Assembly: GCF_024213195.1 (NCBI RefSeq)
Contig: NZ_JANAVF010000001.1
Span: 682,001 to 746,000, forward strand
Origin: Streptomyces sp. TBY4
Lineage (GTDB): Bacteria > Actinomycetota > Actinomycetes > Streptomycetales > Streptomycetaceae
Direction of reading: 5' to 3'
DNA: 64,000 nucleotides
Position numbers and translations under genes: made by a program. The notes under the pieces were generated by a model. The model searched no databases. It saw nothing but the letters and a program-made list of their open reading frames with translations, and was not told where the DNA came from. Shown here piece after piece: positions 34,085 to 42,790 of this stretch (within the stretch, counting starts at the first letter, position 1; each line of letters begins with the position of its first letter).

Positions 34085-34209
34085 CGCGCGCCACCTCTCC
34101 CTGCCGTCCCCGCGCTCCCGACCATGCCTTTATACGGTTATTCGTCCGGGATCGCCCGTTATGGACGGCAGGGCCGGGGACCGGCACCGGCACCGGCACC
34201 GCAACCTCG

Positions 34210-34782
34210 TCAGCCGCCCCTTCCCAGCAGCGCGAGCAGCCGGGTCTGGGCGTCCGCCCCGGCCGGCACCTCCAGCAGAGCCGCGTACATGCCGCTCGCG
34301 GCCAGGCCGTCGGCGTAGGGCATGACCTCCTGGAGGGAGAACTCCACGAGGTCGTCCGGCAGCCGGTCGTCGGCGCCGATGCCCCGCGCCAGGTCCCAGG
34401 TGTGGACCACGCAGTCGGCGGTCAGCTCCGAGCAGTACGCCGACCCGAGCGCGGGCCCGTAGGAGAGCCGGACGGTGCGGTCCAAGGCCCCGGGGACCTC
34501 GAACGCGATGTGCGCGGCGGCCGAGGCCTCGTCCCAGGCGGCGGCCGGATCCGTGCCGAGGACGTCTCCGTTGAAGGTGCTGCCGATGTCCTCGACCGTG
34601 CGGCCGTCGGTGACCAGGGGCGGTATCCACAGCTGTTCGGCGGTGACGTGGTTGACCAGGTCGCGCACGCTCCATTCGCTGCAGGGCGTCGGCGCGTCCC
34701 ACTGCGCGTCCGAGACCGCGTGCACGTACTGGCCGAAGAGCCGCAGCGCCTCGGCGTGCCGCTCCAGAAGGAGGTCCGACAT
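34210..34782 (-). CDS. TIGR03086-type metal-binding (mycothiol-dependent isomerase-like) protein
   Basis: 190 residues. The fold is that of maleylpyruvate-isomerase/DinB-like proteins: PTPCSEWSVRDLVNHVTAEQLW (metal His on helix 2), LTADCVVHTWDLARGIG (second metal segment with His) and a C-terminal LQEVMPYADGLAASG. TIGR03086 proteins bind a divalent metal and are thought to use mycothiol. ATG 34782 matches the usual family start. The 125-base gap downstream contains AT-rich sequence and an ACCGGC hexanucleotide run. Confidence 0.8.
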   Translation of the reverse strand: MSDLLLERHAEALRLFGQYVHAVSDAQWDAPTPCSEWSVRDLVNHVTAEQLWIPPLVTDGRTVEDIGSTFNGDVLGTDPAAAWDEASAAAHIAFEVPGALDRTVRLSYGPALGSAYCSELTADCVVHTWDLARGIGADDRLPDDLVEFSLQEVMPYADGLAASGMYAALLEVPAGADAQTRLLALLGRGG

Positions 34783-34975
34783 GGATCCCACCGCCCTTCG
34801 CTCCCCCGGATTCACTGTCCTCGCCCGCTCCTGCACCTGCCACCCGCTCGGCCAACCTCCTTGGTGCACAAGGATCGTGTCCACATGTCAAAACACATAT
34901 CTCAGATGACGAACTGATCCTTTACGGTGAGATCAACGCTTCGACAGCACTTCGACGACGAAGGAGCCAGGTCCC

Positions 34976-35812
34976 ATGAACACCGCAGACGCCACGGAGC
35001 CCGCGCACGAGACCGCGGTCTACACCCACGGACACCACGAGTCGGTGCTGCGCTCGCACCGCTGGCGCACCGCCGAGAACTCCGCCGCGTACCTGATCGG
35101 CGCGCTGCGCCCGGGCATGGCCGTCCTGGACGTGGGCTGCGGCCCGGGCACGATCACGGCGGACCTGGCGGAGCTGGTGGGGCCGCAGGGCCGGGTCACG
35201 GCGGTGGACGCGGCGCGGGACGTGGTCGACCAGGCCGCCGCGTACGCGAAGGAACGCGGCCTGACCACCATCGAGTTCGCCACGGCCGACGTCCACGCAC
35301 TGGACTTCCCGGACGACTCCTTCGACGTGGTCCACGCCCACCAGGTGCTGCAGCACGTGGGCGATCCGGTCCAGGCCCTGCGCGAGATGCGCCGGGTCTG
35401 CCGGCCGGGCGGGATCGTCGCGGCGCGCGACGCGGACTACGCGGCGATGACCTGGTACCCATCGACTCCGGGGCTGGAGGAATGGCTGGACCTGTACCGG
35501 AGGGTGGCCCGCGCCAACGGCGGCGAGCCGGACGCCGGACGCCGCCTGCGCGCGTGGGCGCGGGCGGCCGGCTTCACGGACGTGACCTGTACGGCGACCT
35601 CGTGGTGCTACGCGACCGAGGAGGAGGTTGCCTGGTGGTCCACGCTGTGGGCGGACCGTACGACGGCCTCCTCCTACGCCGGGATCGCGACCGGCGGCGG
35701 ACACGCCACGCAGGCGCAGCTGTCGGCCGCCGCGGAGGCCTGGCACGCCTGGGGTGCGGAGCCGGACGCCTGGTTCTCGGTGCTGCACGGCGAGATCATC
35801 TGCCGCCCCTGA
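34976..35812 (+). CDS. UbiE-like SAM-dependent methyltransferase
   Basis: 278 residues. SAM motifs are VLDVGCGPGTITADLAELV (motif I), VTAVDAARDVVDQA (acidic loop), VHAHQVLQHVGDPVQALREMRRVCRPGG (motifs II/III) and VAARDADY. The sequence resembles UbiE/Coq5-like and actinomycete natural-product methyltransferases, but nothing nearby identifies the substrate. GAAGGAGCC precedes the ATG. The 190-base upstream gap is unusually AT-rich (for example CACATGTCAAAACACATATC at 34883-34902) and probably holds the promoter. The gene converges with the SGNH hydrolase gene. Confidence 0.85.
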   Translation: MNTADATEPAHETAVYTHGHHESVLRSHRWRTAENSAAYLIGALRPGMAVLDVGCGPGTITADLAELVGPQGRVTAVDAARDVVDQAAAYAKERGLTTIEFATADVHALDFPDDSFDVVHAHQVLQHVGDPVQALREMRRVCRPGGIVAARDADYAAMTWYPSTPGLEEWLDLYRRVARANGGEPDAGRRLRAWARAAGFTDVTCTATSWCYATEEEVAWWSTLWADRTTASSYAGIATGGGHATQAQLSAAAEAWHAWGAEPDAWFSVLHGEIICRP

Positions 35813-35830
35813 CCCCGGCGGGTGCGGCCG

Positions 35831-36628
35831 TCAGGCCGCCAGGCGTACGGGGAGCAGCTCGGGCCGCTTGGCCGTGCGGCCGTCTCCGGAGGAGCGTCCG
35901 CGCAGCCGCCGCCCGATCCAGGGCCCGGCGAAGCCCACGGCCCACCGCAGCTCCCCGGCGACGCCCCGCAGGCCCGCCGGGGCGGCGGGCGCCGGGCCGG
36001 GCAGCGGGCGGGTCCACGCGTCGTCGCTGCCGGGGAGCCCCAGGGCGTGCGCGACACCGGCGGCGATCATCGCGTGGCCGGACGGCGCGGCGTGCAGCCG
36101 GTCCGCGCTCCACATCCGGGGGTCGGTGGAGGCCTCGTGGCGGGCGAAGTCGGCGACGGCCACTCCGTGCCGCCCGGCCGCCCGCCGGATCCGCTCGTTG
36201 AGCGCGGTGACGCGCGGGGCGGCCCCCTTGGCGAGCGGGACGAGCTTCGCGATGTCGGGGAAGGTGACGGTGGCGACGCGGGCCCCCTGTGCGGTGAGCG
36301 CGGCGAACATCGCCTCCAGGTGCCCGGCGACCTCGTCGGCGTCGAACCGGGGCCGCAGCACGTCGTTGACCCCGGCGACCACGGTGGCCAGGTCGGGCCG
36401 GAGGGCGAGGGCCGGCTCGAGCTGCCCCTCGCGGACCCCTGCCGCGAGGCGGCCCCGCACGGCCAGGTTGGCGTAGAGCACCTCGGGCTGGTGCACCGCT
36501 ATCAGCTCGGCGAGCCGGTCGGCGCACCCGCGCAGCCCGGTGCGGTCGTCCCCGTCGCCCACGCCCTCGCTCTGGCTGTCGCCGAGCGCCACGTACCGGG
36601 TCGGCCACCGCCGCTCACTGCTCTCCAC
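35831..36628 (-). CDS. SGNH/GDSL-family hydrolase
   Basis: 265 residues. Block I YVALGDSQSEGVGD carries the catalytic Ser, block II Gly is in LAVRGRLAAG, block III GVND carries Asn, and block V SADRLHAAPSGHA carries Asp and His. It acts as an esterase or lipase on an unknown substrate; no signal peptide is visible, so it is probably cytoplasmic. The ATG at 36628 lies inside the end of the PadR gene (14-base overlap), so the two form one unit with PadR first. The C-terminal ~45 residues are Pro/Arg-rich and poorly conserved in such enzymes. Confidence 0.85.
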   Translation of the reverse strand: MESSERRWPTRYVALGDSQSEGVGDGDDRTGLRGCADRLAELIAVHQPEVLYANLAVRGRLAAGVREGQLEPALALRPDLATVVAGVNDVLRPRFDADEVAGHLEAMFAALTAQGARVATVTFPDIAKLVPLAKGAAPRVTALNERIRRAAGRHGVAVADFARHEASTDPRMWSADRLHAAPSGHAMIAAGVAHALGLPGSDDAWTRPLPGPAPAAPAGLRGVAGELRWAVGFAGPWIGRRLRGRSSGDGRTAKRPELLPVRLAA

Positions 36629-37184
36629 GGGATGCCCGCCTTTCGTTCAGAATGATCGTCGTGCGCTCGTACCAGGCCCGGTTGGCCCGCTCGAACTCCA
36701 GGCCGCGCAGGCAGGTGAGGTAGGGGCCGATCCGTGCGCCGTGGAGCAGGAACTCCTCCTCCGTGCGCTCGCCGCGCATCGACCGCAGCAGCTTCTCGAA
36801 GAGCTCCGCCTTGGCCGTCGCGAAGGCGGTCCGCTCCGCGAGCTGCGCGATCAGCCCCTCGGTGTCGACGTACTCGGCCGCCTGGACCTTCACGAGCAGG
36901 TCGTCGCGGATGACGCAGGGCTTGGTCTCGGCGGCGGTGAAGCGCTCCAGCTCGGCCAGTCCGGCGTCGGTGACCCGGAACAGCCGCTTGTTCGGCCGGG
37001 TGTCCTGGACCACCTCGCGGCCCGCGAGCAAGCCCTCCCGTTCCAGCCGGGCCAGCTCGGTGTAGAGCTGCTGGGGCAGGGCGTGCCAGAAGTTGGCCAC
37101 GCCCGTGCCGAAGGCCTTGGCCAGCTGGTAGCCGCTCAGCTCCTCGTCGAGCAGCGCCGCCAGTACGGCGTGGCGCAGAGCCAT
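36615..37184 (-). CDS. PadR-family transcriptional regulator
   Basis: 189 residues. The N-terminal winged helix (residues ~1-80: LRHAVLAALLDEELSGYQLAKAF, YTELARLEREGLLAG, RPNKRLFRVTDAGL) is followed by the helical C-terminal dimer domain of the Vir_act_alpha_C type. The leader is a GA-rich repeat on the minus strand (complement of 37202-37233) that supplies ribosome-site-like sequence. It is divergent from the NTF2-fold gene at 37299, with an 8-bp inverted repeat (37250-37287) between them as a probable operator, so it likely represses both units until a ligand binds. Confidence 0.87.
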   Translation of the reverse strand: MALRHAVLAALLDEELSGYQLAKAFGTGVANFWHALPQQLYTELARLEREGLLAGREVVQDTRPNKRLFRVTDAGLAELERFTAAETKPCVIRDDLLVKVQAAEYVDTEGLIAQLAERTAFATAKAELFEKLLRSMRGERTEEEFLLHGARIGPYLTCLRGLEFERANRAWYERTTIILNERRASRGEQ

Positions 37185-37249
37185 CCTCCGGTCTCCTCTC
37201 CCTCTTCCTCTTCGTCGCCCTCTTCCTCTTCCTCAGGGCGCCGGGCCAT

Positions 37250-37287
37250 GATAGTCAAGAAAGTGAGTAATCACATCGGTGACTATC
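37250..37287. promoter_or_regulatory. candidate PadR operator between divergent genes
   Basis: GATAGTCA (37250-37257) and TGACTATC (37280-37287) are perfect 8-bp inverted arms separated by 22 bases, in an AT-rich island (AAGAAAGTGAGTAATCACAT) unlike the surrounding sequence. They end just before the GAGGAG ribosome site of the gene at 37299. Confidence 0.55.
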
Positions 37288-37298
37288 GAGGAGTCCTC

Positions 37299-37745
37299 AT
37301 GAGTACCGCCACCAGCACGGCCGACCGCTTCCGCGCCGCCGTCGCAGGCCAGGACCTCGCCGCCCTGGAGGCCCTGTTCACCGAGGACGTCCGGCTCAAC
37401 AGCCCGGTGAAGTCGAAGCCCTTCGAGGGCAGGCCCGCCGTACTGGCCCTCTTCCGCGTCCTGCTGCGCACCTTCGAGGGCTTCCACTACGTCGGCCACT
37501 TCGACGGCAGCGTCCAGTCCGCCGGGGTCCCGTTCGGGGCGGAGGGAGCCGAGGCACCGGCGACCGTGCTGCCGTTCCGGACCACCGTGGGCGACCGGCA
37601 GGTGCACGGCATCGACATGCTGCACCTCACGCCCGAGGGCCTGATCGATGAGATCACCGTGATGATCCGCCCCCAGACGGCGGTCGTGGCCGTCGGCGAG
37701 GCGGTCCTGGCCGGGCTGATCGCCGACGGCCTGGTCACCGGCTGA
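37299..37745 (+). CDS. SnoaL/NTF2-fold protein
   Basis: 148 residues: [61 protein letters not shown], and [24 protein letters not shown]. This is the cone-shaped NTF2-like barrel used for steroid isomerases, polyketide cyclases and small-molecule binding. ATG 37299 has GAGGAG six bases upstream. It is divergent from padR and is probably its main target, as PadR commonly controls nearby detoxification genes. Substrate unknown. Confidence 0.82.
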   Translation: MSTATSTADRFRAAVAGQDLAALEALFTEDVRLNSPVKSKPFEGRPAVLALFRVLLRTFEGFHYVGHFDGSVQSAGVPFGAEGAEAPATVLPFRTTVGDRQVHGIDMLHLTPEGLIDEITVMIRPQTAVVAVGEAVLAGLIADGLVTG

Positions 37746-37763
37746 ACGCCCCGCCCGGCCCAG

Positions 37764-37769
37764 TAGACT
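37764..37769 (+). promoter_or_regulatory. -10 element for leaderless thyA-dfrA transcript
   Basis: TAGACT ends 8 bases before GTG 37778, giving a predicted transcript start at or within two bases of that codon. There is no ribosome site. This favours 37778 over the upstream in-frame GTG at 37772. Confidence 0.5.
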
Positions 37770-37777
37770 CGGTGCCC

Positions 37778-38575
37778 GTGGCGGATACCCAGTACGAAGA
37801 CCTGTTGAAGCTGGTGCTCACCTCGGGGACGGCGAAGGCCGACCGGACGGGCACCGGCACCCGGAGTGTCTTCGGGCACCAACTGCGTTACGACCTCTCG
37901 CAGGGGTTTCCCCTGGTCACCACCAAGAAGGTGCACCTCAAGTCGATCGTGTACGAGCTGCTGTGGTTCCTGCGCGGCGAGTCCAACGTCGGCTGGCTGC
38001 GGGAGCACGGCGTCACGATCTGGGACGAGTGGGCCGACGAGAACGGCGACCTCGGCCCGGTCTACGGCGCGCAGTGGCGCTCCTGGCCCACCCCGGACGG
38101 GCAGCACATCGACCAGATCACCGAGGTCCTGGACACGCTGCGCCGCGATCCGGACTCCCGCCGGATGATCGTGTCGGCCTGGAACGTCTCCGAGCTGTCC
38201 AAAATGGCGCTCGCCCCGTGCCACGCCTTCTTCCAGTTCTACGTGGCCGACGGGAAGCTCTCCTGCCAGCTGTACCAGCGCAGCGCGGACCTGTTCCTCG
38301 GCGTGCCGTTCAACATCGCCAGCTACGCCCTGCTCACCCACATGGTGGCCCAGCAGGCCGGCCTGGAGCCGGGCGACTTCATCTGGACGGGCGGTGACTG
38401 CCACATCTACGACAACCACGTCGAGCAGGTGACCGAGCAGATCTCGCGCACCCCGTTCGAGTTCCCCGAGCTGAAGCTGCACCGGGCCGACTCGCTCTTC
38501 GACTACGCCTACTCCGACGTGAAGGTGGCCGGCTACCACCACCACCCGGCCATCAAGGCCCCGGTCGCGGTATGA
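37778..38575 (+). CDS. thyA: thymidylate synthase ThyA
   Basis: 265 residues, the E. coli ThyA length. It methylates dUMP to dTMP using methylene-THF and releases dihydrofolate. Conserved parts include [19 protein letters not shown], the [10 protein letters not shown] stretch, VYGAQWRSW, the catalytic Cys in [12 protein letters not shown], the Arg/Gln of [19 protein letters not shown] and YDNHVEQV. The dfrA ATG overlaps its stop by 4 bases, so the dihydrofolate it makes is recycled by its partner. Many Streptomyces rely on flavin-dependent ThyX, so ThyA may be an additional enzyme here. The start codon choice follows the leaderless promoter. Confidence 0.95.
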   Translation: MADTQYEDLLKLVLTSGTAKADRTGTGTRSVFGHQLRYDLSQGFPLVTTKKVHLKSIVYELLWFLRGESNVGWLREHGVTIWDEWADENGDLGPVYGAQWRSWPTPDGQHIDQITEVLDTLRRDPDSRRMIVSAWNVSELSKMALAPCHAFFQFYVADGKLSCQLYQRSADLFLGVPFNIASYALLTHMVAQQAGLEPGDFIWTGGDCHIYDNHVEQVTEQISRTPFEFPELKLHRADSLFDYAYSDVKVAGYHHHPAIKAPVAV

Positions 38576-39135
38576 GCACGGACACGGCCTCCGAGGGCAC
38601 GGCCATGGACGTCGGGCTGATCTGGGCGCAGAGTTCCGACGGCGTGATCGGCGCGGACAACGGGATCCCCTGGCGGCTGCCCGAGGACATGGCCCACTTC
38701 AAGGCCACCACCCTCGGCCATCCGGTGGTGATGGGCCGCAAGACCTGGGATTCGCTGCCGGCGCGGTTCCGCCCGCTGGCCGGGCGCCGCAACATCGTGG
38801 TGACCCGTGATCCCGCATGGGCCGCGGAGGGCGCGGAGCGCGCCGGGTCCATCGACGAGGCCCTGGACATCGCGGCGGCGGGGCCGGCCGGGCAGCAGCC
38901 CGAGTCGCCCGCCCCCGCCCCCTCCCCCGCCGCGTGCTGGGTGATCGGCGGCGGAGAGGTCTACCGGGCCGCGCTGGCCCACGCCGTCATGCTCTCGGTG
39001 ACCGAGGTCGACACGAAGGTGGTCGGTGACACCCACGCCCCGGAGCTGGACCCGGCGTGGACCGTCGCCGAGGACGGCGGCTGGCAGTCCTCGGTGACCG
39101 GCCTGCGCTACCGCATCCGCACCTACAGCAGGTAG
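38572..39135 (+). CDS. dfrA: dihydrofolate reductase
   Basis: 187 residues, longer than typical (~160) because of an N-terminal extension of about 12 residues and a Pro/Ala-rich insertion ([17 protein letters not shown]) before the last Rossmann strands. It reduces dihydrofolate to tetrahydrofolate with NADPH. The core is intact: [31 protein letters not shown] (Met20-loop region and catalytic acid), [19 protein letters not shown] and [13 protein letters not shown]. The 4-base overlap with thyA shows the standard ThyA-DHFR couple. Confidence 0.94.
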   Translation: MSTDTASEGTAMDVGLIWAQSSDGVIGADNGIPWRLPEDMAHFKATTLGHPVVMGRKTWDSLPARFRPLAGRRNIVVTRDPAWAAEGAERAGSIDEALDIAAAGPAGQQPESPAPAPSPAACWVIGGGEVYRAALAHAVMLSVTEVDTKVVGDTHAPELDPAWTVAEDGGWQSSVTGLRYRIRTYSR

Positions 39136-39158
39136 CCGGCCCGGGCCGGCCAGGCCCT

Positions 39159-41162
39159 CTAGGAGCGCCCGCCGACCGGGGAGCCGGCCGGCAGGTCCGC
39201 GGGCGGGCGCATCCGGAAGTTGTACGGGGCCGGCAGCGGGCAGTCCGTCAGGGCGGCCCAGACCTCTGAGAGGGTCTCCTCGCCCTCGCGGAGGTCGGGC
39301 AGTTCGAAGCCCTCCTCGAAGACCCGCCGGGCCGCGCGCACATGGCCCTCCGCCGCGAGCAGCCGGGCCGCCGACAGCCGGAAGCGGCCCTCCTCGCGCA
39401 GGGCGGGGCGCAGCCGTTCCCACACCGAGCGGGCCTGCGGCAGGAGCCCGGCCGCCAGCAGGGACGCCAGTGCCTCCCGGCCGAGCGCCGATTCGGCGGC
39501 CAGCCAGCCCGCGCCGCCCCGGCTCTCCTGGGCCAGGTCCTCGAAGGCCTCGGCGTACCAGCGGGCCGCCCGGGCCGGGTCGCCGGCCAGGTCGTCGGCG
39601 ACCGCCAGGCATCTCAGCAGCGGCCATCGCGAGGGGGCCAGCGCCAGCCCGCGCTCCCAGCTGCGCACCGCCTGGGCGATGTCCCCGGCGTGCCACTGGG
39701 CAACCCCGAGGTGGTACTCGGTCAGCGGGTCCGCCGGGGCCGTCTCCAGCATGTCCCGCCAGTGCGGGGCGACCAGGCTCGGGCCGGGCGGGGCCGCCCT
39801 GCGCGGGGCGGGGAAGACCCCGGTGCGCCACAGCTCCAGCCAGGGGGCCTGCTCCTCTTCGAGGGTGTCCTCGGTGAAGGGGGTGCCGGGCAGTTCGTGG
39901 CCCCCGCACAGCACCTCCAGGGCGCCCCAGCCGGAGCCGGCCGCCAGCCGCTCCCCCGGCTCGGTGTCGGCGCACCCGCGCCACGCCTCGTAGGCCGCGT
40001 CCACGTCCGGGGCGGGCAGCGCGGACTCCAGTGCCGTCCCCGCCGCGGCGCGGGCCGCCGCCCAGTCCTCGCCGTGCACGGCGACCGGGTCGGCGGACAG
40101 GGCCCCGTAGGCCTCCAGCCAGCTGAACTCCGCCCCGGCCTCCAGCCGTACGTGCTCCAGCTGGGTCCGGGCGAGCCCGGCCTGGATCTCCGCGTACCCG
40201 CCGGTGCCGGGCTCGGTCAGCCACTCCTGCCAGCGCCGGCCGCCCTCGCCCGCACCCCAGACGAAGAGCTTGCGGCCGCGCAGCCGGGCCGTCGAGGTCT
40301 GGACGAGTCCGCGCCCGTCGGCGTCGAGGGAGGCGATCCAGGGCCGGGTGCCGTCCTCGACCTGGTAGAAGAAGTCGGCGGGGTACGTGCTGCGCAGCGG
40401 GTAGGTGCGGTCCACGCCCTCCCATCCGGGGACGGGGACGCGGCGCAGGGAGCGCTCGTACCCGAAGTGCCAGGCCTCGTCGGCCGGGGCCAGGACCCGG
40501 GTGCCCGCGTCCTCGGGAACGGCGATGTTGGACCACCAGTAGACGGGTGCGGGCCGCTCGTGCGGATTGCGCACGCGGACGCCGACGTAGAGGAACTCCG
40601 AGTCCTCCGGCAGCCACAGGTCCACCTGGAAGGGCAGGTCGCGCAGCCGCTCCCACTCCCAGAGCCGCACCATGACTCCCCCGTCGGGCGCCGGGACGAG
40701 CGCGGCGTGCAAGGGGGCGCAGGAGAGGGCTGTGTGGCCGGTGGCGCCGAGGTTCCACTCGATGCCGCCGGAGAACCAGGCGCCGTTCAGCGCGAAGTTC
40801 GCGGGCTGGAACACCGGGTTGCGGTAGAGCAGTTCGCGTCCGCTGGGGAGGTGGACGAGCGAATGGATCCGGCCACCGAGTCCGGGCAGGACGGTGGCGC
40901 GCAGATGCGCGTTCTCGATCACGATCGTCTCGAAGTCCCGCTCGGTGCGGCGGCGTTGATAGCCGTCCCGGATCCGGACGGGCAGCAGCGAGCGCAGCGG
41001 CTCGTACCCGATCTGGCGTGCCATGTCGCGCGGCAGGCCCTCGCGGGAGCGCTCGTCCAGCGTGTGCACCCCGCCGGAGTCGCGGAGGGCGGGCAGCGGG
41101 TTCTCGGGACCCAACGGGGCCGCGGGCAGGGTCAGTACGGAGCGGCGGACGGTGGTGGCCAT
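39159..41162 (-). CDS. DUF5107 protein with TPR-like C-terminal region
   Basis: 667 residues. The N-terminal ~330 residues match the DUF5107 pattern, a galactose-mutarotase/glycoside-type beta-sandwich (GLGGRIHSLVHLPSGRELLYRNPVFQPANFAL, GGIEWNLGATGH, YWWSNIAVPEDAGTRV). The C-terminal half is alpha-helical with tetratricopeptide-like pairs (TEYHLGVAQWHAGDIAQAVRSWERGLALAPSRWPLLRCLAVA, ADDLAGDPARAARWYAEAFE). The function is probably sugar-related but undescribed. ATG 41162 gives the family opening MATTVRRSVLTLPAAPLG; no clear ribosome site precedes it. Confidence 0.8.
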   Translation of the reverse strand: MATTVRRSVLTLPAAPLGPENPLPALRDSGGVHTLDERSREGLPRDMARQIGYEPLRSLLPVRIRDGYQRRRTERDFETIVIENAHLRATVLPGLGGRIHSLVHLPSGRELLYRNPVFQPANFALNGAWFSGGIEWNLGATGHTALSCAPLHAALVPAPDGGVMVRLWEWERLRDLPFQVDLWLPEDSEFLYVGVRVRNPHERPAPVYWWSNIAVPEDAGTRVLAPADEAWHFGYERSLRRVPVPGWEGVDRTYPLRSTYPADFFYQVEDGTRPWIASLDADGRGLVQTSTARLRGRKLFVWGAGEGGRRWQEWLTEPGTGGYAEIQAGLARTQLEHVRLEAGAEFSWLEAYGALSADPVAVHGEDWAAARAAAGTALESALPAPDVDAAYEAWRGCADTEPGERLAAGSGWGALEVLCGGHELPGTPFTEDTLEEEQAPWLELWRTGVFPAPRRAAPPGPSLVAPHWRDMLETAPADPLTEYHLGVAQWHAGDIAQAVRSWERGLALAPSRWPLLRCLAVADDLAGDPARAARWYAEAFEDLAQESRGGAGWLAAESALGREALASLLAAGLLPQARSVWERLRPALREEGRFRLSAARLLAAEGHVRAARRVFEEGFELPDLREGEETLSEVWAALTDCPLPAPYNFRMRPPADLPAGSPVGGRS

Positions 41163-41262
41163 GAGGGAAATGGAACACGCCAGGGCGGCCGGTGCACAGG
41201 GATTCGGCGGATCGCCACCGGTCAGGATTACGCAAAGCCTGGCGGGGCGTGGGCCGGTGATC

Positions 41263-41268
41263 GACAAT
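41263..41268 (+). promoter_or_regulatory. -10 element for the DinB-fold gene
   Basis: GACAAT ends 8 bases before ATG 41276, so the transcript should begin at or one base before that codon. This argues against the in-frame ATG 41267, which lies inside the box. Confidence 0.45.
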
Positions 41269-41275
41269 GAGGGCC

Positions 41276-41827
41276 ATGAGCGTACGGAGCAGACGGGGAC
41301 AGCTGTTCGGCGGGGACGCGACGGAGAGCCGGATCACCGCACATGTGAACGCCGGCGAACGGGACATGCTCACGGGGATGCTGGCCGCGCAGCGCGCGAC
41401 GCTGGAGCTCAAATGCTCTGGTTTGGGCGTGGAGTTGGCCGAGCGTTCGGTGGAGCCGTCCACGCTGTCGCTCCTCGGACTGGTGCGTCACCTCGCGGAC
41501 GTGGAGCGCCGCTGGTTCCGGCGGGTGCTGGCCGCGCAGGACGCCCCGGCCCTGTTCTCCTCGGCGGACGATCCCGACGGCGACTTCGACGGGGCGGTGT
41601 CGGATCCCGCGGTGGCCGAGCGGGCGTGGGAGGCGTGGCGGGCGGAGGTGGCCTTCGCCGAGCGGTTCACGGAGTCGGCGCCCGACCTGGAGGTGTCCGG
41701 GAAGGACGGGTGGCTGGGCGAGGTCCCGCTGCGCTGGGTCCTGGTCCACATGATCGAGGAGTACGCGCGCCACAACGGCCACGCGGACCTGCTGCGTGAG
41801 CGCATCGACGGCGCGATCGGGGTCTGA
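41276..41827 (+). CDS. DinB-family (DUF664) protein
   Basis: 183 residues in the DinB four-helix fold: MLTGMLAAQRATLELKCSGL, TLSLLGLVRHLADVERRWFRRVL (metal His), and LRWVLVHMIEEYARHNGHADLLRERIDG (HxxxEYARHNGHAD, two further metal His). DUF664/DinB proteins are metal-binding, thiol-linked enzymes; in actinomycetes mycothiol or bacillithiol transferase roles are proposed. Length and motif positions are normal. The neighbour on the same strand is 1.5 kb away, so it is transcribed alone. It is the second member of this fold group in the window (compare the gene at 34.2-34.8 kb). Confidence 0.85.
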   Translation: MSVRSRRGQLFGGDATESRITAHVNAGERDMLTGMLAAQRATLELKCSGLGVELAERSVEPSTLSLLGLVRHLADVERRWFRRVLAAQDAPALFSSADDPDGDFDGAVSDPAVAERAWEAWRAEVAFAERFTESAPDLEVSGKDGWLGEVPLRWVLVHMIEEYARHNGHADLLRERIDGAIGV

Positions 41828-41886
41828 CGCCGATCGCGACCGCCGGTCCGCCGGGCATGGCCGCCGGTCCGGGCCGCCGGTCCGGC

Positions 41887-42786
41887 CTACGCGAAGGCTC
41901 CCGCCACCAGGTCCGCGAGCAGGGCTCCGGCCCGCCCGTCCGGGTCCAGGTCCGGGTCGTAGATGGTGACGTTGAGTCCGACGCAGCGCGGGGAGCTGAT
42001 CAGCACGCCGAGCAGTTCGGCGAGTTCGTCGGGGATCAGGCCGCCGGGGTCCGGGCTGTCGACGGCCGGCATCACGGACGGGTCCAGTACGTCGGCGTCC
42101 AGGTGGACCCAGAACCCGGCGGTGGCGGGCGGCTGGAGTCCCGTGAGGGCGGTACGGGCCACCGGTCCGGCGCCGCGGTCGCGGATCGCCCCCACGGTGG
42201 CGGCGAAGATCCCTGCGGCGCGCAGTTCGGGCAGGTCGGGGTCCCCGTCGCGCAGCCCGAAGAGCCGGACGTCCTCGTCGCGCACGTAGGGCCCGAGGCC
42301 CTCCAGGTCCGCGAGGTCCGCCTGGCCGCGGCCGGTGGCGAGCGCCAGTTCCTCCCCGCCGGCCGCGCCGACGGGCCCGTTGACGGCCTCGTTGCCGGGG
42401 TGGCGGAAGTCGGCGGAGCCGTCGATCGCGGCGATGCCGTACCGCCCGAGGCGCCGCATGGCCAGGGAGGCGCCCAGCTGGATGGAGCAGTCGCCGCCGA
42501 GCACGACGGGGAACTCCCCGGAGCGCAGGTGGTCCTCGATCCGGTCGGCCAGGGCGACGGTGTACGCGGCGAGGGGCCCGGCGTGGAACACCCCGTCGCC
42601 CTCCTTCCAGTCGCCGCGGTCGTAGCGCGGCGGGACGACGACCCCGCCCTCGCGGGCGCCGAGGCGGGCCAGCAGGCCCTGTTCGCGCAGGGCCCCGGCC
42701 AGTTTGTACACGCCGGGCACGGCCCCCGGGGCGGGTGGCCGCAGCCCGAGGTTGGACGGTGCGTCGAGGAGCACGAGGGTTCGCAT
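41887..42786 (-). CDS. arginase-family fold protein with altered metal-site residues
   Basis: 299 residues aligned along the whole ureohydrolase fold. The manganese-binding motifs are altered. GGDCS (Cys100) stands where arginases have GGDHS. AIDGSADF (Asp122, Ser124, Asp126) stands where they have DAHxD. HLDADVLDP (Asp230, Asp232) is intact. Two histidine ligands, one for each manganese, are therefore replaced, so normal arginase or agmatinase activity is doubtful, though another metal or reaction is possible. The acetyltransferase gene lies 4 bases upstream on the same strand, so they form one unit. Confidence 0.78.
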   Translation of the reverse strand: MRTLVLLDAPSNLGLRPPAPGAVPGVYKLAGALREQGLLARLGAREGGVVVPPRYDRGDWKEGDGVFHAGPLAAYTVALADRIEDHLRSGEFPVVLGGDCSIQLGASLAMRRLGRYGIAAIDGSADFRHPGNEAVNGPVGAAGGEELALATGRGQADLADLEGLGPYVRDEDVRLFGLRDGDPDLPELRAAGIFAATVGAIRDRGAGPVARTALTGLQPPATAGFWVHLDADVLDPSVMPAVDSPDPGGLIPDELAELLGVLISSPRCVGLNVTIYDPDLDPDGRAGALLADLVAGAFA

Positions 42787-42790
42787 GGAC

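Noticed and set aside
37202..37233. CTCTTCCTC repeats considered as a microsatellite or CRISPR-like array
   Set aside because: Units are short and irregular; on the minus strand they are a GA-rich leader for padR. No spacer structure is present.
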